Shown: positions 1 through 8,148, counted from the first letter of the stretch. The stretch is DNA of 11,326 nt from Bacillota bacterium (GCA_023398855.1 JAEWRS010000533.1:1-11326); one strand, 5' to 3'. Notes: generated by a model not told the origin, from the letters alone. A program made the numbers and translations.

Positions 1-320
1 GAAATAACCTTTGTACTTGGTGTTTTTCCCATTTTCAGGCAAGATTTTGTAAAGCTTCCTTCTTCTGATATGGTATCCATATAAACTGGCATGGTGACAA
101 AAGTTCCTTTTCCATGCTTTTTTTCCAGGATATTTTCGTTACATAGTTTTTGTATGCCACTGCGTACTGTAACACGGCTGATCTTATACATCTCACTTAG
201 CTTTGCTTCCGACGGAATCATGTATCCTACCGGATACTCCCCTGATTTTATTTTAGCTAATATGGTATCATACAACTGCTGATATAATGGTGTTGCAATA
301 TTATCCTGAAACTCCTCCAT
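1..320 (-). CDS. GntR family (HutC/UTRA type) transcriptional regulator, N-terminal part
   Basis: Partial gene: the ATG is at 318-320 and the frame stays open to the window edge, giving 106 residues. AGGAGG at 326-331 sits 5 nt upstream and fixes the start. Residues about 10-75 form a GntR-type winged helix-turn-helix: PLYQQLYDTI opening helix, the IPSE turn at 35-38, the recognition helix SRVTVRSGIQKL at 48-59, and the wing GKGTFV at 70-75. Residues from about 88 (GSF..SCLKMGKTPSTKV) resemble the start of a UTRA effector-binding domain, which points to the HutC/FarR/TreR branch. Members usually bind a sugar, sugar phosphate or amino-acid-derived ligand and repress a neighbouring operon. The ligand and target cannot be read here; genes beyond the left edge are the natural candidates. 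The upstream 12-bp inverted repeat suggests autoregulation. The family call is firm, the function open. Confidence 0.9.
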   Translation of the reverse strand, partial: MEEFQDNIATPLYQQLYDTILAKIKSGEYPVGYMIPSEAKLSEMYKISRVTVRSGIQKLCNENILEKKHGKGTFVTMPVYMDTISEEGSFTKSCLKMGKTPSTKVI

Positions 321-368
321 AGCAACCTCCTGCCCCGAATCGTTACCCATTTTGCAATACTATGGAAT

Positions 369-455
369 ATCTTAACATATTGCTGTTAAAATAACAACTC
401 GGCTTCCATGTGTTCTCATATAATACATGATAATACGTGTTGTTATTTTAGTCAA
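369..455 (-). promoter_or_regulatory. Two candidate sigma-A promoters for the GntR-type regulator gene
   Basis: On the minus strand there are two hexamer pairs with 17-bp spacing. The distal one is TTGACT (450-455) and TATCAT (427-432); the proximal one is TTGTTA (392-397) and TAAGAT (369-374). Either could drive the regulator starting at 320, with leaders of roughly 100 or 40 nt. The two arms of a 12-bp inverted repeat (439-450 and 387-398) touch the -35 box of each, as expected for an operator. Consensus match only; which one is used is unknown. Confidence 0.55.
387..450. repeat. 12-bp perfect inverted repeat, arms 387-398 and 439-450 (putative operator)
   Basis: TAAAATAACAAC at 387-398 is the exact reverse complement of GTTGTTATTTTA at 439-450, with 40 bp between. 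Each arm also lies in a smaller local inverted repeat: TGTTA-AAA-TAACA at 384-396, and GTGTTG...CAACAC at 437-442 and 453-458. The centre-to-centre distance of about 52 bp, close to five helical turns, would suit two regulator dimers on the same DNA face. The low GC and long loop argue against an intrinsic terminator of tyrS. The operator role is inferred from position. Confidence 0.6.
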
Positions 456-506
456 CACCTTTCAACCAGCAGACAAATATCTACACTTCTTCAAAGTCCG
501 TCCTTT

Positions 507-1730
507 TTACTTTGCAATCACCCTTACAAACTTTTTCTTGCCTCTTTTTACAATCATGCCATCTCCGGATAACTGCTCCTTTGTGAAAACCTTCTTTGTA
601 TCAGAAACAGCCTCTCCTTCCACAACCACTCCACCCTGTTCCACATTGCGCCTTGCCTCAGAACGGCTGGGCGCTAAGCCGGATTTCTGAAGAAGGGACA
701 AAAGGTCAATGCTTCCGTCAATAAAATCTGCTTCTTCCAGCTCACAGGTCGGCATATCTGACGCATTGCCTCCGTTAAACAGAGCTCTGGCACTGTCTTT
801 GGCTCTTTGGGCTTCCTCTTGCCCGTGTACCAGCATGGTCAACTCATAGGCAAGGATTTCCTTTGCCTCGTTTAACTGGCTGCCTTCCCAATGGTCCATT
901 TCGTTGATCTCTTCAATGGGAAGGAAGGTGAGCATGCGCAGGCATTTTAATACATCCGCATCGGCAATGTTTCTCCAGTACTGGAAAAAATCAAATGGAG
1001 AAGTTTTTTCCGGGTCAAGCCACACGGCCCCTGACTGGGTCTTTCCCATCTTCTTTCCTTCGGAATTTAATAGCAGGGTAATGGTCATGGCATGGGCATC
1101 CTTTCCCAGTTTCCGGCGGATCAGCTCCGTCCCCCCCAGCATGTTGCTCCACTGGTCATCTCCTCCGAACTGCATGTTGCAGCCGTAACGGTTAAACAAC
1201 TCATAAAAATCATAGCTCTGCATGATCATGTAGTTGAACTCTAGGAAACTTAACCCCTTTTCCATGCGCTGCTTATAGCATTCAGCAGAAAGCATGCGGT
1301 TAACGGAAAAGTGAGGGCCAACCTCCCTGAGAAAATCAATGTAATTTAAACTCAGCAGCCAGTCAGCATTATTGACCATAAGAGCCTTTCCTTCGGAAAA
1401 ATCAATAAAACGGCTCATCTGCTTTTTAAAGCAGTCACAGTTATGCTGGATCATATCCACGGTCATCATCTGACGCAGATCGCTTCTTCCGGATGGATCT
1501 CCAACCATGCCGGTTCCTCCGCCGATGAGTGCAATCGGCTTATTGCCGGCATCCTGTAGGCGCTTCATTAAACACAGGGCCATGAAATGGCCTACGTGCA
1601 GGCTGTCTGCCGTGGGATCAAATCCAATATAGAATATAGCCTTTCCTTCGTTTACCATTTTGCTGATCTCTTCTTCGTTTGTCACCTGGGCGATCAGGCC
1701 GCGGGCCTGCAATTCTTCATAAATCGTCAT
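507..1730 (-). CDS. tyrS: Tyrosyl-tRNA synthetase (class I, TyrS)
   Basis: Cytoplasmic enzyme that joins tyrosine to tRNA-Tyr using ATP. With the start chosen here it has 407 residues, normal for bacterial TyrS. The Rossmann catalytic domain carries the HIGH-type signature HVGH at 45-48 after [11 protein letters not shown], and the KMSKS-type loop reads KMGKT at 227-231. The C-terminal part from about residue 340 is an S4-like RNA-binding domain ([14 protein letters not shown]), which grips the tRNA. The ORF can begin two codons earlier at 1736, but AAGGAG at 1738-1743 lies 1 nt from that ATG and 7 nt from the ATG at 1730, so 1730 is preferred. Expression is controlled by the T-box leader immediately upstream. 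No strong terminator is visible after the stop codon, so some readthrough towards the GntR-type gene is possible. Confidence 0.97.
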   Translation of the reverse strand: MTIYEELQARGLIAQVTNEEEISKMVNEGKAIFYIGFDPTADSLHVGHFMALCLMKRLQDAGNKPIALIGGGTGMVGDPSGRSDLRQMMTVDMIQHNCDCFKKQMSRFIDFSEGKALMVNNADWLLSLNYIDFLREVGPHFSVNRMLSAECYKQRMEKGLSFLEFNYMIMQSYDFYELFNRYGCNMQFGGDDQWSNMLGGTELIRRKLGKDAHAMTITLLLNSEGKKMGKTQSGAVWLDPEKTSPFDFFQYWRNIADADVLKCLRMLTFLPIEEINEMDHWEGSQLNEAKEILAYELTMLVHGQEEAQRAKDSARALFNGGNASDMPTCELEEADFIDGSIDLLSLLQKSGLAPSRSEARRNVEQGGVVVEGEAVSDTKKVFTKEQLSGDGMIVKRGKKKFVRVIAK

Positions 1731-1737
1731 TGTCATT

Positions 1738-1743
1738 CTCCTT
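1738..1743 (-). promoter_or_regulatory. Ribosome binding site of tyrS that decides the start
   Basis: AAGGAG on the minus strand. It lies only 1 nt from the first in-frame ATG (1734-1736) but 7 nt from the second (1728-1730). Normal spacing therefore favours the second, giving a protein that begins MTIYEEL. Confidence 0.75.
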
Positions 1744-1749
1744 TTTCAT

Positions 1750-1783
1750 AAAAATAAGCCCCGTCCTATCAAAAGGACGAGGC
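1750..1783 (-). terminator. Intrinsic terminator (attenuator) of the tyrS T-box
   Basis: The minus-strand stem GCCTCGTCC (1775-1783) pairs over 9 bp, with one U-G wobble, to GGACGGGGC (1758-1766) around an 8-nt loop, followed by TTATTTTT. It ends about 20 nt before the tyrS start and shares its 5' arm with the antiterminator, so the two structures exclude each other. Confidence 0.92.
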
Positions 1784-2043
1784 TGAAGTCTCGTGTTACC
1801 ACCTTAAGTTTATAAACAGCTCACGCTGCCTACCTTTTTGAGTACCTGATGCGATACTCTAGCACAATAACGGGTGCGGGAATCCGTCGCAGCCTACTTG
1901 GCCTCTCAGCCGTTGGGTGCGAAGCTCAAAGATGTATTCACAATCCGTTTCCCATGCGCCTCTCATCTGCCGGCTGCTTTCTGTGTGGTCCTTCGCACTG
2001 CTACTTGTTCTTATCAACGCTTTTCTACTTGTTTATGAAGTTA
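1750..2043 (-). promoter_or_regulatory. T-box riboswitch leader, tyrosine-specific
   Basis: The untranslated leader of tyrS senses uncharged tRNA-Tyr. The conserved T-box reads AAGGTGGTAACACGAGA on the minus strand (1789-1805). Its UGGU bulge can pair with the ACCA end of tRNA-Tyr. The specifier is UAC at 1934-1936, in the context TGAA-UAC-ATC on the 3' side of stem I, and is a tyrosine codon. A short stem-III-like hairpin, GAGTATC/GGTACTC, is at 1840-1859. The antiterminator forms by AAGG and CGAG of the T-box pairing with CTCG and CCTT of the 5' terminator arm, leaving a 7-nt bulge. When tRNA-Tyr is uncharged the antiterminator is stabilised and tyrS is transcribed; otherwise the terminator at 1758-1783 forms. 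The leader start is estimated from the promoter at 2050-2078. Confidence 0.95.
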
Positions 2044-2049
2044 CTGATT

Positions 2050-2078
2050 AGTATATGAGGTTTTTTTTTATTTGTCAA
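2050..2078 (-). promoter_or_regulatory. Sigma-A-type promoter of tyrS
   Basis: A perfect TTGACA (2073-2078) and TATACT (2050-2055) on the minus strand with 17-bp spacing that includes a run of nine A. The predicted transcript start is near 2043, giving a leader of about 310 nt that covers the whole T-box. It begins only about 40 bp past the pectinase stop codon, so tyrS has its own promoter. Confidence 0.85.
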
Positions 2079-2119
2079 GAGGGGGTTTTCATAATTATTT
2101 ATTATCATGTTTCATCGTA

Positions 2120-5100
2120 TTACTTCACCCAGGCCCCATTCTCATCGACCCGGTGGCCGTCTGGTGTAACCGTATTAACCAGACACGCTCCTGACTGACT
2201 TAAATAGTACCATTTCTCATGAACATGAATCCACCCCACTGCCATGGATCCATCCAGGTTCATATAATACCAGGTTCCGTCTGATAAAACCCAGCCTGTT
2301 TTCATTGCTCCCTTCTGGTCCATAAAGTACCACATGCCGCCAGCTTTAGTCCAGCCGGTCGTCATATAACCGGTCTTTCCAAAATAGTACCATGTTCCGC
2401 TGTGCTTCACCCACTCTTCCTTTGGATATGTTCCATCCTGTCTTTGGAAGCGCCAGCCGTTTTCATCCTTTTTCCAGTCTCCCTTTGCTTCACCTGTGGG
2501 GTTTTTCATGCCATAGTCTCTGCCAGAGTCAGAACTGCCTTGGGAATTATTTTCCGGAGCAGGCTCTGGCTCTGGCCCAGGGTTGGGGTTGGGTTCAGGA
2601 TTTGGCTCCGGTTCTGGTTCCGGTTCCTGGATACCAGGCAGATATGCACCGGCTCCAGCATTCTTTATGACACTGTCTTTTGCCGGACGCAGGAAATCTC
2701 CGAACTGGATTCTGCCATTGACTCTGGTAAAGCACTCTGCCGGATTCAAAGATCGGAAATTATCGGCTGTTATGGCATTGGACCCATTTTGATAAAAATA
2801 ATTGTTGCTTATTACTCTGGCTGCAATTTTATCATCATATGCCTTATGAAGGGAAGCACTGTAGGATGGGGTGCGGTATGATACATTATTTACCACGGTG
2901 CCGTCAGCTGTTAAATTCCCCCCGGAATCAGCCTTATAAGGGCTGGGGCGCATGATAATATTAAAACGCTGGTTGTCAAAAGAGGTATTGTTTTCCATGA
3001 TCAGCTCGCCCGGGTTAAAATTATCTGTAATACCGTCCAAATGATTGTGGAATGCCACACTGTTCCTTAAGATATTTCCAACCTCCCGGCCTTCTCCTCC
3101 CAGCTTGAATCCGTTGTTCCCATTATTGTATGCCACACAATTTTCAATGATGGTCCTGCCGTTGGGGCCGTCGGACAATGTATTATATAAATCCCAGCCA
3201 TCATCCGCATTGTCATGTGATACGCAGTTTATAAACCGGTTGTCATCGCCGGAACCGGATTTTGAAGCAAATCCGTCGGCATTGATCCTTGAACTGTCAA
3301 TATTTTCATAGGACTCACAGTTTTCGATCAGGTTGCCAGCTGGCCACAAGGTCCTGCTGCCCCTTGACTTTGTTATCGTAAGGCCTGCATCACTGGAAGT
3401 GTTATGAATCAGAGAATCTTTCATCACATTGTGGCTTCCATGGATCATCACCCCTCTGCTTCCTTCCACATTCCGTCCGTCCACGTCAAGTCCTGTTACA
3501 TCCCAGTAATCGGAATCCAGAACAAAGAGCTTTCCGCTTCCAGATATTTTTACGGCTCCCATGGCTTTCAGTGATTTTCCTGCATCTTTATTTCCTGAGG
3601 AACTGACAGGAATCTGGAATGGCTCATAGGTTCCCTCTGTCAGGTAGATTGTCCCGCCTGGAACCAGCCTGTTAATGGCTGCATTGACAGACATGGGGGC
3701 ATCTATGGTTCCTGCCTCGGAATCCCTTCCATCTGGTGCTGCATATAAGTCATGCCCATAGGTTTCCTTTTTCACCTGAAAGGTCTGGGCTTTTGTTTTT
3801 CCAGCGTCAGCTCCTTCGCCTGGAACAAAACTCAGCTTGAATTCCGCTTCATCCCCTGGGATAACAGCCTGATAAGTAAACTGGACTCCCCCGGTAACCT
3901 CCTTGTCTGCCGCAATGACTGTTCCATTCTGGGTAACGGTCATACGGCCAGACTGATTGGTAAGAGCTGAAACCGTATAGGCAGAGCCATTGGTATAGGC
4001 GGGTGAGGCCACATATAGTGATGCGGATTCATTGTCAGGGGCCACATAAGCCGGTGATTCATCTGCCTGTTTTACATCACTTAATACCAATGAAATATTT
4101 TTCACTGACATACGGGCATTTCTTGCCGCAAAGAATCCCACATACATAACGTCCTGGTCTAAGTGGGCCATAATGTTGGGGGTGACATTTTTGTCAGTAA
4201 AAGTGTAGGCAGCCACCACATTTCCCCCATCATCAAGGTGGGAGGCAGTAAACCCTTCATCCGTCCGTTCAAGGCAAAGCTTCATCTGGGTACCATAGTA
4301 ATTGGACGTATAGGCAGCTTCTTCCGGTGCATACTTTTTATCCGCTTTTGATACAGACTTTTCAAAGGCTGCAGTAGTCTTTACGGATTTTAAATTTCCT
4401 GCCGGACTGTTAACGCCATAGCGGGCTGCTGCCAGCAGATTTAAATCAGCGTTCAGGGTTTTTCCTGCTGATCCTGTATGAAGCATTACCATATTGGAGG
4501 CAGCAGGATATTCCTCATAGCCTTCTTCCAAGGGGTCTTTCCTGGGGGAGCCGTTTACGTCACGAACCATGAGGCCCGCCCCTTCCTGCTGGTTTGGATT
4601 GGTCCCGTTCTCCGGTCCCATCTGCTCTACAGTAATATCTGCAGTCAGTCTGAAATTCTTATTAGTGGGCACCTGGGCATAGTAGAAGGTCAAGCCGTCA
4701 TGTCCTGACTGCAGCTTTCCGCCTCTGGATTCAATCACCACATCCTGGACCACCCTTCCTTCCATGCCCAGAGGCTCGCCGGAATCTGCGGGCCAGGTGT
4801 AGTTAACACCCACCTTATTGTCCAGCACATTGGAACTGAAGTTTAAATCCGTGGATTGTCCGAATGCAGAGGACCTCCAGAGGATTTCCTCTTCCGGACC
4901 GTTCCAGCTTCCCACGGGTCCACTGTTGGTCCAGTGAAACGGGCCGCTCCCATTTAAGGCCTTCCACCAACGGTCTGCTGCTTCTACGCGGAACGTGTGA
5001 TGCTCCGAAGGAACCAGCCCTGTTACAGTAAAAGACGTGTCCTTTGTGGTATAAGCGCCGTTGACATGATTAAAACAATCTCCTTGGGCTGTGTATACAG

Positions 5101-8077
5101 GCTTTCCGTCTGCGTAAACCCGGTATCCGTGGATACCGGATTCATCTTCCGGTTTATCCCATGTGAGAATAAAATCCTGACCGGACAGAGCTACTTCTAA
5201 CCCCCTGCTGCTCCATACAGGCGCCAGATAATCATAAGCCCTTGTTGTTTTTACCGTTGCTTCCTCATACTCATAGATCTGGTCTGAATCTGTAAATGCT
5301 TCCAGATACACATGGTTGCTGTCCTCTAGCATACGGCCGATTGTCATGGTGATCTCATCTGCCTCGGGTTTTTCAAGCTGGTAACTATAAACCGTGGCAC
5401 ACAGTTTTCCGTTTACATAAGCCCGGTACCCCCGTACTCTGGAATCAGCAGCCTTGGCCGACTTGAATCTGGCTGTTGCCCAGGTATATCCAATTCCACT
5501 GAATGTTATTTTTCCATTTGCCGGTTTTTTGACCTCCTGGTCCTCTCCATCAGATGTGCACCAGTCATACTGGAGTCCAAGCACCTTGTTGCCGGGGGCA
5601 TCCACTGCATATACCTTAAACACATAGGCAGTGTCAGGGGAAAGACCTCCCAGTTCACAGAAAGTAGCTGTCACAGGCTTTGTTACATCAATCAATACAT
5701 CGTTTAAATAAGTCTCAATGATATAGCCTGTTATACCTCCGCTGCCGCTCTCCTGTTCTCCGTCCTCTGCAGCAGGCCATTTCAGCTTCACCCTTCGTTC
5801 TGACCCGCTCTTTGAAGCCTCCGACGCACTGGCAACCGTCAAAACATCATCAGGCCATACTGGCTTTGCCATGGCATCATAGGAAACCGTGGACTGGGTC
5901 GTTGTTCCCGTAAAGCTTAAGCCATTGGAAAACTTTACGGATCCCCATGCCTGATAATCAGCTGCTGCCGCGTCATTATCCTTTTTTTCAATTCCCTTCC
6001 AGTTCATGACCACATTATGGAAGGCCGCATTGGTTACACCTGTCAGCTTTTCTGAGGTTTTTGCCAGAGACGGATCAATGTTTGTAAAGGTAATATCCTG
6101 AAAATACAAATCATGATGCGTGTGCCATGGCTGGTACATTTTTTCATAATCCACTGATGCGGCTATTTCAAACGTATTTTTTGTGATGGTATCTGCCGTA
6201 ATATTGTACGCATCAATCTGATAAAACTCGGCCGGCTTATCTGCCGGTTCTATTGTCACGGCCTGATTGGCATCGGAGTAAGACGTGCTAAAGGTAAATA
6301 CCTGCTGGGCATCTCCCACGGCACAGTCACGGATCAGGATATCAGATACCCCGCCGCCATTGACAGGAGCACTTTTAAAGCGGAAGGGCATGTCACTGTG
6401 GTTTAAAACATTGTCTTCCACCAGCATTTCACCAATGCCTGCTCCTGTATGGCTGCCTGCTGCAATGGCTCCTCCATGGCATTCACGGAGGAAGTTATTA
6501 AAGGTCCAGATATTGGCTGACGGCTTTTGTTCCGTATCCTGCACGCCTTTGCCCATACCAGTGGCAAAATTGACCGCATCATCGCCAGTGTCAAAGAAAT
6601 TGTTAAAAACCATGGCATCCTGGGTATTGCCAAGCTCAATCCCATCCCCATTATTGGCGTCATATGTAATGTATTTTACGTTTTCAGATACAACTTGTTC
6701 GCTGTCAAGGACTGCTATGGTATGGTTAGCAGGATTCTCCACCGTGATTCCCTCAATATAAACTCCTGTTACGCCCCGAAGGACCATAAGATTGGGTCTC
6801 ATGGCATAAGCTTCACTGTTGCTGAGCCCTTTTTCTTTCCCCATATCAAAGGCGCTTTTGGCCAGTATGCCAAAATTGTTGCTGCCGGAAACCTTGCTGT
6901 TACTCCCTGCCACCCAGTTTTTCAGTGCATACTTCTTAAACTCTGTTTTTTCCCAGTCAGGATCACCGCTTTGTCTTTTCTGGTATGCAGGAGAAAAACC
7001 ATCACCTTTTATGGTGCTTCCGGAACCGTATTTCCAGCCATTTCCGTAAACAGTACCTTTTCCGACAATGCGGATATTTTCAAATCTCCCGTTCTCATCT
7101 GCGCTGTAGGCATTGATCAGGGCCCAGGATCTGGTATCAGTGGAATAAGGATATAGCAAATAGTTCTGGTCATAATGGGTTACATCAGGAGAACCAAAAA
7201 GAATTGCCCCCTCCTTCAGCTCCAAGGTCATGTTGCTTTTTAAATACAAAGATCCAGACATATAGATTCCCTCAGGGATCACTACCTTTCCGCCTTGGCT
7301 GCAGGCATCAATGGCACTCTGAATGGCCTTTGTATTTTTAACAATAAAAGCATCAGTCTCCTCATTACTGGAGGTAAAGCCTGCTTCAACCTTTATTGCA
7401 CCGTAATCCCGGATATCGAATACCTCCGGCGTCCCTGTGGTAGACCAGACAAGAGAAGCTCTGTCTCCCAGTTCTGTCCCTTCTGCATCAACCGGCACAA
7501 TGGAAAAAGTATAGCTTGTGTCAGGCGTAAGGCCATCCGCGCGAAAGGTATGGATATCTGTTTTTACCATATCAATCCCCTGTCCGTCATAATATCCGTA
7601 AAAAGCATTCATATATGTATTGGCCCAGTCGGCATGCCTTGCAAAATTGCTTCTTGCATCGCCTATCTTAACTTCATCGCAGTATACATTGTAATTAACC
7701 ACATCCTCATAATTTTCTGGCTTGTCCCAAACCAGAGTAATGGATGTATCATCATAAGCAAGCTTTGGAACTCTTACATTTGTCACGTCCCGGCATCCAT
7801 CAGATCTGCTGTAACGGCTCTCTCCTGACAAAGAAAGCTCTGCACTGGATGGAGAGGCTGCCGCAATTGATGGTGTGGCCGCTGTCTCTAAAATGGAAAC
7901 CATCCCATATGCCTGGGAAGCATCGGCATCGGAGGGGGTAGCTTCTCTTATGCCGTTTAGTGCTGAGGATAATTCTGCATAGGCAATCCCCCCGACTGAC
8001 GTTCCAAACTGGGGCAGCATTGCCATGGCAAGAAATACTGCCAATACCTTCCTGCACCGCTTTGATATAGCCTTCAT
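2120..8077 (-). CDS. Secreted bifunctional pectinase: GH28 exo-polygalacturonase + PL9 pectate lyase with cell-wall-binding repeats
   Basis: A 1985-residue exported enzyme. GGGAGGG at 8085-8091, 7 nt upstream, supports the start. Residues 1-34 are a signal peptide (KRCRK, hydrophobic core, likely cut after AYA). An FnIII domain spans about 97-214, as in PehX-type exo-polygalacturonases. GH28 spans about 219-735: acid residues D478 (NGDG) and D499/D500 (GDD), H534 and R566-F-K568 match the family's catalytic set. FnIII-like domains lie at about 740-845, 849-950 and 951-1056. Residues about 1060-1440 are beta-rich, perhaps a concanavalin-like sandwich plus an Ig-like domain, not firmly assigned. 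PL9 spans about 1441-1815: D1601, D1625, D1626 and D1629 fit the calcium ligands and K1658 (GFKLGG) the catalytic base of Pel9A-type lyases. A Pro/Glu linker (about 1817-1842) and choline-binding-type repeats (WYYF...GW, to the end) follow. Inferred role: surface-held breakdown of homogalacturonan by both hydrolysis and beta-elimination. Module calls are strong; exo or endo mode is inferred. No strong terminator follows. Confidence 0.93.
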   Translation of the reverse strand: MKAISKRCRKVLAVFLAMAMLPQFGTSVGGIAYAELSSALNGIREATPSDADASQAYGMVSILETAATPSIAAASPSSAELSLSGESRYSRSDGCRDVTNVRVPKLAYDDTSITLVWDKPENYEDVVNYNVYCDEVKIGDARSNFARHADWANTYMNAFYGYYDGQGIDMVKTDIHTFRADGLTPDTSYTFSIVPVDAEGTELGDRASLVWSTTGTPEVFDIRDYGAIKVEAGFTSSNEETDAFIVKNTKAIQSAIDACSQGGKVVIPEGIYMSGSLYLKSNMTLELKEGAILFGSPDVTHYDQNYLLYPYSTDTRSWALINAYSADENGRFENIRIVGKGTVYGNGWKYGSGSTIKGDGFSPAYQKRQSGDPDWEKTEFKKYALKNWVAGSNSKVSGSNNFGILAKSAFDMGKEKGLSNSEAYAMRPNLMVLRGVTGVYIEGITVENPANHTIAVLDSEQVVSENVKYITYDANNGDGIELGNTQDAMVFNNFFDTGDDAVNFATGMGKGVQDTEQKPSANIWTFNNFLRECHGGAIAAGSHTGAGIGEMLVEDNVLNHSDMPFRFKSAPVNGGGVSDILIRDCAVGDAQQVFTFSTSYSDANQAVTIEPADKPAEFYQIDAYNITADTITKNTFEIAASVDYEKMYQPWHTHHDLYFQDITFTNIDPSLAKTSEKLTGVTNAAFHNVVMNWKGIEKKDNDAAAADYQAWGSVKFSNGLSFTGTTTQSTVSYDAMAKPVWPDDVLTVASASEASKSGSERRVKLKWPAAEDGEQESGSGGITGYIIETYLNDVLIDVTKPVTATFCELGGLSPDTAYVFKVYAVDAPGNKVLGLQYDWCTSDGEDQEVKKPANGKITFSGIGYTWATARFKSAKAADSRVRGYRAYVNGKLCATVYSYQLEKPEADEITMTIGRMLEDSNHVYLEAFTDSDQIYEYEEATVKTTRAYDYLAPVWSSRGLEVALSGQDFILTWDKPEDESGIHGYRVYADGKPVYTAQGDCFNHVNGAYTTKDTSFTVTGLVPSEHHTFRVEAADRWWKALNGSGPFHWTNSGPVGSWNGPEEEILWRSSAFGQSTDLNFSSNVLDNKVGVNYTWPADSGEPLGMEGRVVQDVVIESRGGKLQSGHDGLTFYYAQVPTNKNFRLTADITVEQMGPENGTNPNQQEGAGLMVRDVNGSPRKDPLEEGYEEYPAASNMVMLHTGSAGKTLNADLNLLAAARYGVNSPAGNLKSVKTTAAFEKSVSKADKKYAPEEAAYTSNYYGTQMKLCLERTDEGFTASHLDDGGNVVAAYTFTDKNVTPNIMAHLDQDVMYVGFFAARNARMSVKNISLVLSDVKQADESPAYVAPDNESASLYVASPAYTNGSAYTVSALTNQSGRMTVTQNGTVIAADKEVTGGVQFTYQAVIPGDEAEFKLSFVPGEGADAGKTKAQTFQVKKETYGHDLYAAPDGRDSEAGTIDAPMSVNAAINRLVPGGTIYLTEGTYEPFQIPVSSSGNKDAGKSLKAMGAVKISGSGKLFVLDSDYWDVTGLDVDGRNVEGSRGVMIHGSHNVMKDSLIHNTSSDAGLTITKSRGSRTLWPAGNLIENCESYENIDSSRINADGFASKSGSGDDNRFINCVSHDNADDGWDLYNTLSDGPNGRTIIENCVAYNNGNNGFKLGGEGREVGNILRNSVAFHNHLDGITDNFNPGELIMENNTSFDNQRFNIIMRPSPYKADSGGNLTADGTVVNNVSYRTPSYSASLHKAYDDKIAARVISNNYFYQNGSNAITADNFRSLNPAECFTRVNGRIQFGDFLRPAKDSVIKNAGAGAYLPGIQEPEPEPEPNPEPNPNPGPEPEPAPENNSQGSSDSGRDYGMKNPTGEAKGDWKKDENGWRFQRQDGTYPKEEWVKHSGTWYYFGKTGYMTTGWTKAGGMWYFMDQKGAMKTGWVLSDGTWYYMNLDGSMAVGWIHVHEKWYYLSQSGACLVNTVTPDGHRVDENGAWVK
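2557..2630 (-). repeat. Imperfect tandem repeat encoding the Pro-Glu/Pro-Asn linker of the pectinase
   Basis: Short degenerate 6-bp units (GAACCG, GAGCCA, AACCCC type) on the minus strand encode alternating PE, PN and PG dipeptides at about residues 1817-1842. Such linkers separate catalytic from wall-binding modules. The in-frame 6-bp unit allows length change by slippage without a frameshift. Confidence 0.75.
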
Positions 8078-8100
8078 GTTTGTTCCCTCCCATATTTTAC

Positions 8101-8114
8101 TGTAAGCGCTTACA
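8101..8114. promoter_or_regulatory. Catabolite-responsive element (cre), perfect palindrome
   Basis: TGTAAGCGCTTACA is a fully symmetric 14-mer that fits the CcpA/LacI-family operator consensus TGWAARCGYTWNCA without mismatch. It lies 23 bp upstream of the pectinase ATG and covers the predicted transcription start of the promoter at 8120-8148, a position where a bound repressor blocks initiation. It suggests carbon catabolite repression of the pectinase, though another LacI-family regulator with the same core cannot be excluded. Confidence 0.85.
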
Positions 8115-8119
8115 TTCCA

Positions 8120-8148
8120 ATATTACAGGAGACAAACTTATCAATCAA
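8120..8148 (-). promoter_or_regulatory. Sigma-A-type promoter of the pectinase gene
   Basis: TTGATT (8143-8148) and TAATAT (8120-8125) on the minus strand, spaced 17 bp. The expected transcript start is near 8112-8113, at the edge of the cre palindrome, giving a leader of about 35 nt with the GGGAGGG ribosome site. Confidence 0.65.

Noticed and set aside
437..506. Intrinsic terminator after tyrS
   Set aside because: No GC-rich stem followed by a T run was found; the only long inverted repeat nearby is AT-rich with a 40-nt loop and fits an operator better.
2557..2630. Possible CRISPR or minisatellite
   Set aside because: The repeat is a short degenerate 6-bp coding unit for a Pro-rich linker, without spacers.
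2402..2881. Plus-strand ORFs opposite the linker and wall-binding repeats, including a Gly-Ser-rich one at 2583-2792
   Set aside because: The Gly-Ser pattern is the complement of the Pro-Glu linker codons; no independent evidence for a gene.
6527..7156. Plus-strand ORF of 209 codons
   Set aside because: Lies wholly inside the GH28 coding region on the other strand, lacks a recognisable family and a convincing ribosome site; a shadow frame.
7295..7828. Plus-strand ORF of 177 codons
   Set aside because: Antisense to the FnIII/GH28 part of the pectinase, with no family features; a shadow frame.
7800..8093. Minus-strand ORF of 97 codons overlapping the pectinase start
   Set aside because: Out-of-frame overlap with the signal-peptide region; the GGGAGGG site is spaced for the pectinase ATG.
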